Notes: generated from the sequence alone by a model not told the origin. 64,000 nucleotides of DNA from CAVPXC01 sp963709505 (GCA_963709505.1 CAVPXC010000018.1:102252-166251), one strand, 5' to 3'; positions 9,669-18,410 are shown, counted from the first letter of the stretch. A program made the numbers and translations.

Positions 9669-10604
9669 CTATTGGCCAGGGAACGTCATGCGCAGATCCA
9701 TGTCCATGTTGTCGAGTTCAGGCACCAGGAGCTTCGCCAGAGAGATGTAAGGACTGTCGGGGTTGATTTGGGCGTACATCGCAGCGCCGTTGTTTAGCAG
9801 TGTGTCGCTCCAGGCAAGCTGGGGCAGTGGCTCACCGTTGACCGAGATGACCACGCCATTGGGAGTGGTTTTGAATTCCATCTCCTTTACGCCGGCCGAT
9901 TTCAGCTGTTCAAGCGTAGCGGGTGTCAATTCGATCGGCAAATACAGGCCTGCAGCCGCCAGATCGCGGCTGGTCATGCCGGCCAGCATCGGAATGCCGT
10001 TCTCGTCGTAGCTCACATCGACCTTGGTAACGAGGGCTGCGGGCTGGTCGCTCGCCACGGCCTCAACTACCTCAGGCGCCTTGCTCGGATCGCGAACCGC
10101 GATCTCCGTTGCGCCCTCCTGGGTCGGGAAGCGGAGCACCATGTTGACGCCAGTCCGCTGGATGATGGGCATCAGCTTGGTGATCAGTGGGCCGTACGGC
10201 AGGCCAGCCAAACCCATCACTGATCCCAGGTTCTTGAGAGAATCGCCCTGCCAGGTCAGATAAGGCATGGGCTCGCCGTTGACGTAGATGAAGAGTCCAT
10301 CCTTGTTGCTGGCAAGCTCGATGTGCTGGACGTTGGTGTTCTTCATCCAGTCCACATAGAATGGATCGACAACGCGCTCTGGCAGCTGTACTCCAGGCAA
10401 GAGCTTGTTGACGGCCTGCATGCTGAGCCCGCCAACGGACATCGCCCCAGTATCGTCCACGTCGATCACCAGGCGGGGCAACGATATCTGGAATCGCTGG
10501 CCGCTATCGGTTGTCTCGTCGCCAGTGGGCACCGCGGCTGCACCACATGCGCTGAGCAGCAGAGAGGCAATGACTGTGAGAGCTAGAATCCGGACGAATC
10601 GCAT
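9669..10604 (-). CDS. Lipoprotein with duplicated VNGEP domains, unknown function
   Basis: The start is taken as the ATG at 10604, which has AGGAGG eight bases upstream; the GTG three codons earlier overlaps that ribosome site. A signal peptide ends in the lipobox LLSACG. The mature part contains two related halves, each ending in I-x-VNGEP(M/L)P-x-L-x-W followed by a helix. They resemble a duplicated surface-exposed binding domain. About 311 residues. Probably surface-anchored and co-transcribed with the downstream small membrane protein. No enzymatic motif is seen. Confidence 0.7.
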   Translation of the reverse strand: MRFVRILALTVIASLLLSACGAAAVPTGDETTDSGQRFQISLPRLVIDVDDTGAMSVGGLSMQAVNKLLPGVQLPERVVDPFYVDWMKNTNVQHIELASNKDGLFIYVNGEPMPYLTWQGDSLKNLGSVMGLAGLPYGPLITKLMPIIQRTGVNMVLRFPTQEGATEIAVRDPSKAPEVVEAVASDQPAALVTKVDVSYDENGIPMLAGMTSRDLAAAGLYLPIELTPATLEQLKSAGVKEMEFKTTPNGVVISVNGEPLPQLAWSDTLLNNGAAMYAQINPDSPYISLAKLLVPELDNMDMDLRMTFPGQ

Positions 10605-10707
10605 AGTACGCACCTCCTATGTGCATGAATGACCGGCGCAGGCATCGCGCCTTAGATGTGGAACTACCGGCGTTAGTTGAGACCCCACGGCGCAAAGTGT
10701 CCATGGG

Positions 10708-11175
10708 GTGAGCTCACAAGATGGCGGAAGTGGAACGAATATCAAGCAGGGGAACAGCAGAGGGCGTGTCAGCATCGCCGAGGGGGAGACGACGGTCGAA
10801 ACAACCGTTGGTGACATGGTTGAAACAAGCCTTCCCTGCCAGAGCAGCCGCCAAGGCTGCACTTATTCTATACCTGTACCAGAGTATACCCGACGCCAAT
10901 CGTTTCGTCAAGTCTTTGTGTCAGAATCCCTTGTGCGGATTACACGCCGGTTGCCGCAAACGGAAACCTACGACACCCTGACCAAGCGCGAGCGCGAGGT
11001 CCTTGGGTTGGTGGCGCAGGGCCATACCAGCGCGGAGATCGCTGACCGATGGGTTGTCAGCAGACGTACGGTTGAGGCACACCGGTCGAACATGATGCGC
11101 AAGCTGCACTTGAAGACCCAGGCCGACGTGATTCGCTTTGCTTTACGCCGAGGCCTGCTGTTGGTAGAAGATTAA
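10708..11175 (+). CDS. Orphan LuxR-type HTH transcriptional regulator
   Basis: 155 residues. The C-terminal 65 residues form a LuxR helix-turn-helix (LTKREREVLGLVAQGHTSAEI, then VSRRTVEAHRSNMMRKL). The N-terminal 80 residues are low in structure signals and no receiver Asp or ligand domain is visible. The true start may lie further downstream, since no strong ribosome site is seen. Like other single-domain LuxR proteins it probably binds DNA constitutively or with a partner. It is divergent from the lipoprotein operon, a possible target. Confidence 0.7.
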   Translation: MSSQDGGSGTNIKQGNSRGRVSIAEGETTVETTVGDMVETSLPCQSSRQGCTYSIPVPEYTRRQSFRQVFVSESLVRITRRLPQTETYDTLTKREREVLGLVAQGHTSAEIADRWVVSRRTVEAHRSNMMRKLHLKTQADVIRFALRRGLLLVED

Positions 11176-11401
11176 CGGCTGGCGGGTTTGCACTTATGTG
11201 AAGAAATGCGTAACTCTACGAATAGACTTGCACATTGTTTCTATGCTAAACTGTTAATATGACACTGGTGAAGTGGCTGTTCTGAGGCGACACAGACCGG
11301 CTGCTGGTGGGGAATCCAGTTCATTCGCGCTCTCGGGGAAGGGTGGCGCGATGGAGAGGGCAGGCGAGGGGCCTGCCCTCGATTTTTTCTCTTTATACTC
11401 G

Positions 11402-11496
11402 ATGCTAGGGGGTGTATTTCAAGTTGGGGGCAGACCCTTCGGGTTTTCCGCAAACCCGAAGGGTCTGCCCCCAACTTGAAATACACCCATGCTAGG
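11402..11496. repeat. 79-bp perfect palindromic element with 8-bp target duplication
   Basis: Arms 11410-11446 and 11452-11488 are perfect 37-base inverted repeats around a 5-base loop. The element is flanked by direct repeats ATGCTAGG (11402-11409 and 11489-11496). This is the footprint expected of a small transposed element (MITE-like). The rest of 11176-11601 has no recognisable gene. Confidence 0.7.
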
Positions 11497-11504
11497 GGCA
11501 GGGC

Positions 11505-11533
11505 TTGGCGTGACTTGGCGGCGGTGGTATAAT
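11505..11533 (+). promoter_or_regulatory. Sigma70-type promoter for the GH-A glycosidase gene
   Basis: TTGGCG and TATAAT are separated by exactly 17 bases, directly after the palindromic element and about 70 bases before the GTG start at 11602. Confidence 0.55.
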
Positions 11534-11601
11534 CGCACGGTTCCTGATCGATCTTACCCCTTGGAACTCGCGGTCCACCTCTGATCTATCCAAATCCTGG
11601 C

Positions 11602-12747
11602 GTGAAATCAACCGACCCAACCCACCATGCCAAACGGCGTTTCGCATTTCCCGGAACAACTCGCCTTTGGACCATCGCAAAACTGATACTGATTCTCGGC
11701 GTGGTCTGGGCGCTGACCGTGTCGCCCAAGCCGCTGATCACCGTTGGGCCGCAACAGACGGTACAATCAATCAACCCCAAGATGGGAGTCCACACCCGAT
11801 TGACCGACGAGGTGGAGGAATGGAAGATCAAACGCACCCTGGAGATGGTGCGCGAGATGGGCGCAGGTTGGATCGTCGAGTATTTTCCTTGGGCCTATGT
11901 CGAGCCGAACCGGCCGGGCGAAGAAATGTGGCAGCATAGCGACCTGGTTATCCGCCACGCCAAGGCCCAGGGTCTCAAGGTGGTCGCTCGTCTAGGCTTC
12001 GTGCCCCAGTGGGCCCGGCCCAAGGAGTCGACGCCCCTCTATCTCGACGAGACTCACTATGCTGATTTCGGCAACTATGTCTACGAGTTCGTCAAGCGCT
12101 ATCGCGATCAGGTCGACGCCATTGTGATCTGGAACGAGCCCAACCTCAGCCTGGAATGGGGTTTCCGGCCGGTGGATCCGGTGGCCTACACCAAAATGCT
12201 TGAGGTGGCCTATCGCCGCGCCAAAGAGGCCAATCCCGAAGTGAAGGTGCTGGCAGGCGCCCTGGCGCCTACCTTGGCGCCGCCCGGCAGCGAGTGGGGT
12301 ATGGATGACATGGCCTTTCTGCAGGCGATGTACGATGCCGGCGCGGCGCCCTATTTCGACATCCTCGCAGTGCATGCCTACGGCGGAAAGTTCCCGCCGG
12401 ACGAGCCGGCTGCGCCCGATGCCATCAACTTCGCCCGAACGGAGCTGTTGCATGACATCATGGTGCGCAATGGTGACGGCCAAAAGCCGGTGATGATCAC
12501 CGAGGGTGGCTGGAACGATCACCCGCGCTGGACGCGCGCCGTGCGGCCCGGCCAGCGCATTGAGTACACGCTGCGCGCTTACCAGAAGGCTCTGGAGGAA
12601 TGGCCCTGGGTCCTCGCCGTAGCGCCCTGGGCCTTTCGCTATCCGGCGCCGACGCGTACCTACCAGGACTACTATACCTTTGTCACGCCCGAGTTTCAAC
12701 CCAAGGCCATCTATCTTGAGGCCCAATCTTACGCCGCCGGCCGCTGA
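11602..12747 (+). CDS. Clan GH-A (TIM-barrel) glycoside hydrolase, membrane anchored
   Basis: 381 residues starting at a GTG. An N-terminal signal anchor (about residues 22-41) leads to a (beta/alpha)8 barrel. The acid/base motif IWNEPN has Glu 179 and the nucleophile motif ITEGGWND has Glu 301, the two signatures of GH-A families such as GH5 and GH39. VKVVARLGFVPQWARP and LAVHAYGG fit barrel strands. It should act outside the membrane on a glycoside, but the substrate cannot be told from these motifs. It is followed closely by a solute-binding protein gene on the same strand. Confidence 0.8.
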   Translation: MKSTDPTHHAKRRFAFPGTTRLWTIAKLILILGVVWALTVSPKPLITVGPQQTVQSINPKMGVHTRLTDEVEEWKIKRTLEMVREMGAGWIVEYFPWAYVEPNRPGEEMWQHSDLVIRHAKAQGLKVVARLGFVPQWARPKESTPLYLDETHYADFGNYVYEFVKRYRDQVDAIVIWNEPNLSLEWGFRPVDPVAYTKMLEVAYRRAKEANPEVKVLAGALAPTLAPPGSEWGMDDMAFLQAMYDAGAAPYFDILAVHAYGGKFPPDEPAAPDAINFARTELLHDIMVRNGDGQKPVMITEGGWNDHPRWTRAVRPGQRIEYTLRAYQKALEEWPWVLAVAPWAFRYPAPTRTYQDYYTFVTPEFQPKAIYLEAQSYAAGR

Positions 12748-12777
12748 GGTCGTCACCAACAATTGTTCGAGCATGGC

Positions 12778-13635
12778 ATGACAGCGAGAGAAACAGCGGC
12801 CAAGCTAACCCGACGCGACTGGGCCCGCGCTTTGATCCGACGGCGCTGGTTCTGGTCCTTCGTCGTCTTGATTATCGTCGTGCTGGTTGCAGCCCCGCGG
12901 CTTTGGCGCGTTATCGTTCCACCACGCGATCCGTTCTGGGAGCGAATCCAGGCCACAGGCCGCTGGCGCGTGGCCATGGACGCTAGCTTTCCGCCCTTTG
13001 AAGACCTGGATGAGGCCGGCCAGCCCGTGGGGTTCGACGTCGATCTGGCCCAAGCGATCGCGGCAAGGTGGGGCGTTCAGCTGCAGATCGAAGGCATTGG
13101 CTTTGACGGCCTGGTGGACGCGGTATGGGCCAGCCGGGTGGACGCGGCAATCTCGGCGCTGCCATACCAACCCCAGCTTACCCAGGACCTGGCCTTCTCC
13201 CAGCCCTACTTCGAGGCCGGCCTCGTCTTGGTGGCGTCCGCAAGCGATCTCACCGTTCAGACGGTGGAGGATCTGGCTGGCCGGCGTCTGGCCGTGGAAT
13301 GGGGATCCGAGGGCGATGTCCAGGCGCGTTCTCTCCGGCGTCGCTATCCGGACCTGCAGATCCTGCCGAAGGAGACCGCACAAGACGCGCTGCAAGCCGT
13401 CGCCGATGGCAGCGCGGACGCCGCGTTGGTCGACCGCATCAGCGCGTTGCAGGCCGCAAGCGCGACGGACAACCCGATTCAAATCGCTCCCCAGCCCGTG
13501 GTTTCGGATCCGTACGTTGTCGTTCTCCCGCGCAAGGCCCCTATTCTTCAGCAACAAGTTGCTGAGGCTCTTCGGGCGTTTGAAGCCGACGGCACGTTGG
13601 GTGCGCTGACGGAAAAGTGGCTCGGAGAGGATTAA
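12778..13635 (+). CDS. Family 3 extracellular solute-binding protein, membrane tethered
   Basis: About 285 residues from the ATG at 12778; an in-frame TTG at 12763 is an alternative. A basic N-terminus and one membrane helix (WFWSFVVLIIVVLVAAPRLW) replace a cleavable signal. The SBP_bac_3 fold follows: WRVAMDASFPPFE, GFDVDLAQAIAARWG, DAAISALPYQPQLTQDLAFS, LAGRRLAVEWGS and a final ADGTLGALTEKWLG. This family binds amino acids or other small polar ligands for ABC importers. No permease or ATPase gene is adjacent, so it may be a sensor or use a remote transporter. Confidence 0.82.
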   Translation: MTARETAAKLTRRDWARALIRRRWFWSFVVLIIVVLVAAPRLWRVIVPPRDPFWERIQATGRWRVAMDASFPPFEDLDEAGQPVGFDVDLAQAIAARWGVQLQIEGIGFDGLVDAVWASRVDAAISALPYQPQLTQDLAFSQPYFEAGLVLVASASDLTVQTVEDLAGRRLAVEWGSEGDVQARSLRRRYPDLQILPKETAQDALQAVADGSADAALVDRISALQAASATDNPIQIAPQPVVSDPYVVVLPRKAPILQQQVAEALRAFEADGTLGALTEKWLGED

Positions 13636-14785
13636 CTACTGGGTTCGAACTTCAACCCATGCAGTCTTGCCGGGCGTGACGACGATTTGTTGGAAATAGA
13701 CCTTGCCGTTGACCGCAACTTCGACCTTGTACGGGCCGGCTGGCACGTCGGCCAGCAGAAAGTTCTCACCCCATGCGTCGTCTGGGTTGATCAATCCCAG
13801 CGCGTCGGCGTAGGTCGTGGCATAGAAGCGCGGGCGATTGAAGTCGGGCCCGGGATACAGGTTGACCGGTACCTCGGGTAGGTGGCGGCCGTCGGCCGTC
13901 AGCACGCGGCCCGCCACGGTGCCGTGACCGGGCAGTGGCTCTAGCCAAAACTCGGAGTTGCGGGTATGATCGTAGTCGTTGACGCCGACGCGCACCTCGA
14001 CGTGTACGTGTGGACCGATGGCCACACCGCTCATGCCAACCTCGCCGATGCGCTCGCCACGCGTCACCCGTTGGCCTGTTTGGACATAAACGTTCTGTAG
14101 GTGGCCCAGCAGCACGTACACCGGCTGTCCGTTGTACTGACGGTCCAGTTTGATGACCACCGGCAGGCCGAAGAAGTTCGTCGTCGGTCCGACGGCGACC
14201 TGGTCGTCGGGGCCAGCGAAGATCACCGTGCCGTCGGCCGGCGCGAAGAGAGGTGTGCCCAACGGGTTGGCGATGTCCGCGCCATGGTGCAGCAGATAAG
14301 CTCCCTTGCCAGTGCTGGCATACGCATAGGTGGGGTCGGCCCACTGCTTGGCGTCGGGGCCGGTCGGTCGTGCCAGCCAGTAGTGCTCTTGGGCCTTGGA
14401 GACTTCGGGCGTTGGCCAAAGGCTGCCTGGCTCGATGGTGTCGGTCTTGGCTGTGCCAACGATAGGCTTGGCCGGAGTTGCAGCGGTGGCTGTCGGCGTT
14501 GGCGTTGGCGGACGTTGGCGTAAGTGACGGTGTGGCTGTTGGCGTAGGCGATGCCGTTGCGGTTGGCGTTGGGCTAGGCGTGAGGGTTGGCGTCGGCGTA
14601 AACGTTGCGGTGGGCGTGTCGGTCGCTGTGGGTGTGGGCGTTGGCCCGAAGCCAAGCCCTGCTTGACAGCCGGTCAGACAGGCGGCCAGCAACACGGCAA
14701 ATGCCAGGATCAACGCCGGCAGCGCGCGGCTGGGCATGCCTGAAATCACCCGCCCGTGAGATACGGAATTGTGTTGCCTGGACAT
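13636..14785 (-). CDS. M23-family metallopeptidase lipoprotein (frameshift in Pro/Thr linker)
   Basis: Start ATG 14785; MPSRALP at 14737 is an alternative. The signal peptide ends in the lipobox LTGC, followed by a long TPTPTAT-type linker. The frame breaks near 14513: removing one base in ACGTCCGCC keeps TPTPTP running into the catalytic part. The M23 domain shows HHGADIANPLGTPLFAPADG (zinc His and Asp) and GPHVHVEVRVG (HxH). A C-terminal region of about 80 residues resembles a carboxypeptidase-regulatory-like beta domain (PVNLYPGPDFNRPRFYATTYAD). M23 enzymes cleave peptidoglycan peptides. It is surface-anchored and convergent with the solute-binding protein gene. Confidence 0.8.
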
Positions 14786-14833
14786 CGTTTGTTGATTATA
14801 GCCAGAGCGTAGAAGGTTGGGCAAATTACGGCG

Positions 14834-15803
14834 ATGACTCACGTTCATTTCGACATCTTTTCCCTCTTTCCCGGCATGTTCGCCGGGCCGTTTGACGATA
14901 GCATCATCAAGCGGGCGCAGGCGGCCGGCATCGTTTCGATCGGCCTGCACGACATCCGCGGCTATGCCGAGGGCAAGCATCGGATCACCGATGACTACCC
15001 CTACGGCGGTGGCGGAGGCATGGTCATGAAGCCGGAGCCGATTTTTCGGGCGGTGGAGACCGTGCTGGGGGAGGCGGTGTCGTGGAAGAGCAGCACACGA
15101 ATCGGTTTAAGCGGAAGGGCACGGTCGGTCCCTCCGGGAGGCTTCGGAGACCGGCCCAAGCGCGCAAGAAGGGGCACGGTCGGTCCCTCCGGGAGGCTTC
15201 GCGCAGACCGGCCCGAGCGCGCAAGAAGGGGCACGGTCGGTCCCTCCGGGAGGCTTCGCGCAGACCGGCCCGAGCACGGTGATTCCGATCATTTTGCTAA
15301 CGCCGCAAGGCCGGCAGTTCAACCAAAGTGTGGCGTTGGAGTTGGCCGACCACTCGCGGCTGGCGTTGATTTGTGGGCGCTACGAGGGCGTGGACGAGCG
15401 TGTGCGCCGTTATCTATGCACGGACGAGATCAGCATCGGCGATTTCGTACTCTCGGGCGGCGAGATCGCGGCGATGGTGATTGTCGACGCGGTCACCCGC
15501 CTGCTGCCGGGCGCCCTGGGCTTCGACCACGGGGCCGACGAGGACTCGCACGCCACTGGCCTGCTAGAGTATCCGCACTACACGCGCCCACCTGACTTTC
15601 GCGGCCTGCGCGTGCCAGAGGTGCTGATTTCCGGCCACCACGCCAATGTGGCGCGCTGGCGCCGCCAGCAGTCGCTTCTGCGCACTGCGCTCCGCCGTCC
15701 CGACCTGCTTGAGACGGCCTGGCTCACCGACGACGACCTCGCCTTCCTGAAGCGCCTGGAGACCGACCCGGAGCTTGCCCAGCGTTTGCAGCGAGACCTA
15801 TGA
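14834..15803 (+). CDS. trmD: tRNA (guanine37-N1)-methyltransferase, interrupted by repeats and a frameshift
   Basis: The N-terminal TrmD part (MTHVHFDIFSLFPGMFAGPF, then DDYPYGGGGGMVMKPEPIF) and the C-terminal part (IILLTPQGRQFNQ, ICGRYEGVDERV, EISIGDFVLSGGE, LLEYPHYTRP) are both well conserved. Between them, at the variable loop before the trefoil knot, lie three tandem repeat units (15117-15276) that do not belong to the family. The C-terminal half is in the next frame. Two extra bases in the first, shorter unit would restore a single frame. Either the reading contains an error or the gene is broken. TrmD methylates G37 of tRNAs and is normally essential. Order trmD-rplS-rnhB-yraN is classical. 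Confidence 0.85.
15117..15276. repeat. Three tandem 55-57 bp repeats inside trmD
   Basis: Units start at 15117, 15172 and 15229 with GGGCACGGTCGGTCCCTCC. The first unit is 55 bp and reads CTTCGGAGACCGG where the others read CTTCGCGCAGACCGG. Related sequence (GGTCGGAGACCGGCCCGAG) recurs between gyrA/parC and galT at 61599-61750, so this is a dispersed intergenic repeat that has invaded a coding region. Confidence 0.8.
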
Positions 15804-15805
15804 AT

Positions 15806-15834
15806 TTGCCTGCGGTCGTGGCTTGTGGTACACT
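15806..15834 (+). promoter_or_regulatory. Sigma70-type promoter before rplS
   Basis: TTGCCT and TACACT are separated by 17 bases, with GTGGTACACT identical to the tRNA-Arg promoter. It overlaps the 3' end of trmD and leaves an rplS leader of about 110 nt, long enough for a regulatory structure, though none was identified. Confidence 0.6.
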
Positions 15835-15950
15835 CGCTGTTCGTGAGTCTGTTTACGACGCCACATCCCACGCGCTTTGGGCAAGTTCTTGCCGGCGGTG
15901 GCGCGGTTCAACCAAGAAGCAAAAACACCGGTCAAAGAAAGGTACGTACG

Positions 15951-16307
15951 ATGCAGCATCCTTTGCTTAGAGTCCTTGGAACCAAGGCCCATCCGAATAT
16001 TCCTACGCTGCGGATTGGCGACACTGTGCGCGTTCACGCACGGATCGTCGAAGGCAGTCGTGAGCGTATCCAAGTATTTCAAGGTACTGTGATCAGCATC
16101 CGCGGCGAAAAGGCGGCGGGATCCAGCTTCACTGTGCGTCGAATTGCCTCCCACGGCGTCGGCGTTGAGCGCACCTTCCTGCTGCATTCGTCGCGCGTCG
16201 ACAAAGTCGAGGTGATGCGCAGCAACAAGGTCCGCCGGGCCAAGCTGTATTACCTGCGCGACCGCCGCGGCAAGTCAGCTCGTCTGAAGGGCGTAGGCCC
16301 CGGCTGA
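15951..16307 (+). CDS. rplS: 50S ribosomal protein L19
   Basis: 118 residues from the ATG at 15951, preceded by AAAGG. An upstream in-frame extension is not conserved L19 sequence. Motifs are diagnostic: IPTLRIGDTVRVHARI, ERIQVFQGTVISIRG, SFTVRRIASHGVGVERTF, and KVRRAKLYYLRDRRGKSAR. L19 sits at the 30S-50S interface of the ribosome. It is intact, between trmD and rnhB, with its own promoter at the end of trmD. Confidence 0.97.
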   Translation: MQHPLLRVLGTKAHPNIPTLRIGDTVRVHARIVEGSRERIQVFQGTVISIRGEKAAGSSFTVRRIASHGVGVERTFLLHSSRVDKVEVMRSNKVRRAKLYYLRDRRGKSARLKGVGPG

Positions 16308-16340
16308 TCGCTGTCTCAGGACAGCCCAGATGAAACGTTG

Positions 16341-16362
16341 GGCGCAGGGACCTCCCTGCGCC
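16341..16362 (+). terminator. Hairpin between rplS and rnhB
   Basis: A 9-base stem GGCGCAGGG / CCCTGCGCC with loop ACCT is followed by a weakly T-rich stretch. It may terminate or attenuate the rplS transcript. Confidence 0.45.
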
Positions 16363-16391
16363 TCGTTGTTTCTGTCGTAGGCGAGGGAGAC

Positions 16392-17078
16392 GTGGCGCAG
16401 CAATCCACAATTCGAGAGCTGCCAACGTTGGACGAGGAACTGGCTCTGTGGGCCGTCGGCTGCGAGTGGGTCGCGGGCGTGGACGAGGCTGGACGCGGCG
16501 CTTGGGCGGGGCCAGTGGTTGCCGCGGCCGTGGTTCTCCCACCGGATCCGGGTATCGCCCGCCGGTTGGCAGGTGTGGCCAACTCCAAGCAGTTGACGGC
16601 TCGCCAGCGAGAACGACTGCTGGCAGTCGTTCTTACCGAAGCGGCAGGCAGCGGCGTAGGCATCGTTCTAGCCACCGAGATCGATGTCCTCGGAATCGCA
16701 GAGGCTACCCGCCGGGCAATGCAAGTAGCCATCCAGGCTATCGACATTTCTCCCGACTACCTCCTGATTGACTACATGCAGCTGCCATCGCTGTTCATTT
16801 CCCAATATTCGTTGCCAAAGGGCGACAGCCGGGTGCTGTCGATCGCCGCAGCCTCGATTGTAGCCAAGGTCACCCGTGACCGGCTGATGGCCGAACTGGC
16901 CCGCGAGTATCCGGGGTACGGTTTCGAACGCCACAAAGGCTATGGCACAGCCGATCACCGGGTGGCCTTGTTGCGTCTTGGGCCGAGCCCAATTCACCGC
17001 CGGTCGTTTCAACCGGTGAAGGGCTTGCAGCTAACACTTTTTGCCGAGGCTCAGTCCAAGGATGGTAGTCCTGCATGA
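16392..17078 (+). CDS. rnhB: Ribonuclease HII
   Basis: About 228 residues from the GTG at 16392, which has GAGG just upstream; a TTG at 16338 within the hairpin is less likely. The metal-binding motif VDEAGRGAWAGPVVAAAVVL supplies Asp and Glu; further acidic ligands are in LLIDYM. KGDSRVLSIAAASIVAKVTRD and HKGYGTADH are family hallmarks. It cuts RNA in RNA-DNA hybrids, including single misinserted ribonucleotides. The stop overlaps the yraN start (ATGA at 17075-17078), implying translational coupling. Confidence 0.96.
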   Translation: MAQQSTIRELPTLDEELALWAVGCEWVAGVDEAGRGAWAGPVVAAAVVLPPDPGIARRLAGVANSKQLTARQRERLLAVVLTEAAGSGVGIVLATEIDVLGIAEATRRAMQVAIQAIDISPDYLLIDYMQLPSLFISQYSLPKGDSRVLSIAAASIVAKVTRDRLMAELAREYPGYGFERHKGYGTADHRVALLRLGPSPIHRRSFQPVKGLQLTLFAEAQSKDGSPA

Positions 17079-17437
17079 AGAGCTCACGGCAAGGGCTGGG
17101 TCAGACCGGTGAGCGGCTTGCGGCCCAACATCTCGTCGATCGAGGCTTATGCATTGTCGCCCAGAACTGGCGCAGCGGCCGGACCGGCGAGATCGACCTG
17201 GTGGCACTAGATGGACCGTGTCTGGTGATCGTCGAGGTGCGTACCCGTCGCGGCGAGGCCTTCGGCACACCCGAGGAATCGGTCACCCCCGCCAAACAGG
17301 CACGGCTGGCAGTCCTGGCTGAAGCCTATTGCACAGCAATCGCCTGGCAAGGTCCGGTGCGCATTGACGTGGTCGCCGTGGCCCTGGCGCCGGATGGGCG
17401 CCTGCTGGAGATTCGACACTATCGTGATGCAGTGTGA
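17075..17437 (+). CDS. UPF0102 (YraN-like) putative endonuclease
   Basis: 120 residues, the usual length. It shows the restriction-endonuclease-like core: GERLAAQHLVDRGL, NWRSGRTGEIDLVALDG and LVIVEVRTRRG (E-x-D ... V-E-V-K/R). This small family is nearly always beside rnhB; a nuclease role is inferred from fold. It overlaps rnhB by four bases and is followed 9 bp later by a lipoprotein gene on the same strand. Confidence 0.92.
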   Translation: MKSSRQGLGQTGERLAAQHLVDRGLCIVAQNWRSGRTGEIDLVALDGPCLVIVEVRTRRGEAFGTPEESVTPAKQARLAVLAEAYCTAIAWQGPVRIDVVAVALAPDGRLLEIRHYRDAV

Positions 17438-17446
17438 GGAGAACAT

Positions 17447-18304
17447 ATGGAAAACCGAATCCGTCTTCTACTCGTTTTAACCGCCCTCTTAGTCTTGGGC
17501 GTGCTCGTGGCTGGTTGCAGTGCGACGCCGCTGCCGCCGCTGCTGATTCCCCCGCCCACGGCCACTGGCGACCGGATGCTACCATCCGCTACTCAGCCGG
17601 TCGATCAACCAGGTGTGACGGCGGCGGTCGAGGCGCCGGCGCCCGCTATCGATGCCGTAACGATGACCCAGGCCATCTCGGCCACAGCCGTTGAGCTTGC
17701 AGTGGTCGAGACGCCGGTTCAGGTCGAGGCAACTCAACCGCTTTCAGCACCTGTTCAGCCCACCACAATCCTGGAACAGGTCGCACCCACGGCCACGTTG
17801 ATGGCTCAGAAGCAGGTTGCAGTCCAGCCGACCGTTAAGCCCACCATCAAACCAACTCGGGCGCCCGTACGGCCCATCGTCGTGCCCACGTCCACCCGTT
17901 TGCCTGCGCGACCTACTCCCACTCGGGTCAAGCCTACGCCAACGCCTGAATGGCCGAAAACCCTCGCGATCACCGAGCAGCAGCTCGAACAGCAAGCTAG
18001 CTCGGTACCCGGCCTCCAGGTGACGGGTCTGGACGTGACCTTCGCCAATGACAGCATGACCCTCAGCGCGGCTACTTTGCGCTATAGCATCGTCTCGATC
18101 CGCAATCTCACCGTGCAGGGACATTTCACCGCCAGCAACTGCGATGTTACCTTCGTCGCCGATCGTATCCAGCCGCGCAACCTGGCTACCTCGTCCATCC
18201 CGAATATCGTCAACCAATCCCTCGACCAGCAACTCGGGCAGTGGTGCGTCGAAACGATCTCGATCGTCCCTGGCCAATTGGTCGCGACCGTTCGGCCGCG
18301 GTAG
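17447..18304 (+). CDS. Lipoprotein with Pro/Thr-rich linker, unknown C-terminal domain
   Basis: 285 residues. Signal peptide with lipobox LVAGC, then about 130 residues of Ala/Pro/Thr/Val linker, then a beta-rich domain of about 110 residues starting near LAITEQQLEQQASSVPGLQV and containing SMTLSAATLRY and CDVTFVADRIQPRNL with two cysteines. The C-terminal domain resembles secreted beta-sheet proteins found near translation genes in Chloroflexota, but no function is known. It is probably the last gene of the trmD-rplS-rnhB-yraN run. Confidence 0.7.
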   Translation: MENRIRLLLVLTALLVLGVLVAGCSATPLPPLLIPPPTATGDRMLPSATQPVDQPGVTAAVEAPAPAIDAVTMTQAISATAVELAVVETPVQVEATQPLSAPVQPTTILEQVAPTATLMAQKQVAVQPTVKPTIKPTRAPVRPIVVPTSTRLPARPTPTRVKPTPTPEWPKTLAITEQQLEQQASSVPGLQVTGLDVTFANDSMTLSAATLRYSIVSIRNLTVQGHFTASNCDVTFVADRIQPRNLATSSIPNIVNQSLDQQLGQWCVETISIVPGQLVATVRPR

Positions 18305-18315
18305 GTCGGGGGAGA

Positions 18316-18402
18316 GTGTCAGGTGTCAAGGGCCACGTGTCAGGGGGGCACAGGTTATTCTGACGCCTGGAACATGACACTCCGACACCTGACACCTGAC
18401 AC
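18316..18402. repeat. GTGTCAGGTGTCA inverted repeat cluster
   Basis: GTGTCAGGTGTCA (18316-18328) is perfectly inverted at 18390-18402, and further GACACCTGACAC copies lie between and after. It fills the gap before miaA and could form a long hairpin. It resembles dispersed repeat DNA rather than a terminator. Confidence 0.55.
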
Positions 18403-18410
18403 TCCGATAC

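Noticed and set aside
11220..11265. Promoter at TTGCAC ... TATGCT after the LuxR gene
   Set aside because: The spacing between the boxes is only 8 bases (or 13 to TAAACT), not compatible with a sigma70 promoter.
14478..14666. Plus-strand VGVGVAVG-rich open frame
   Set aside because: It is the complement of the Pro/Thr linker of the M23 lipoprotein on the minus strand.
15117..15276. Tandem repeats in trmD as a CRISPR array
   Set aside because: Repeats are directly adjacent with no unique spacers, and the first unit differs in length; no cas genes are present anywhere in the window.
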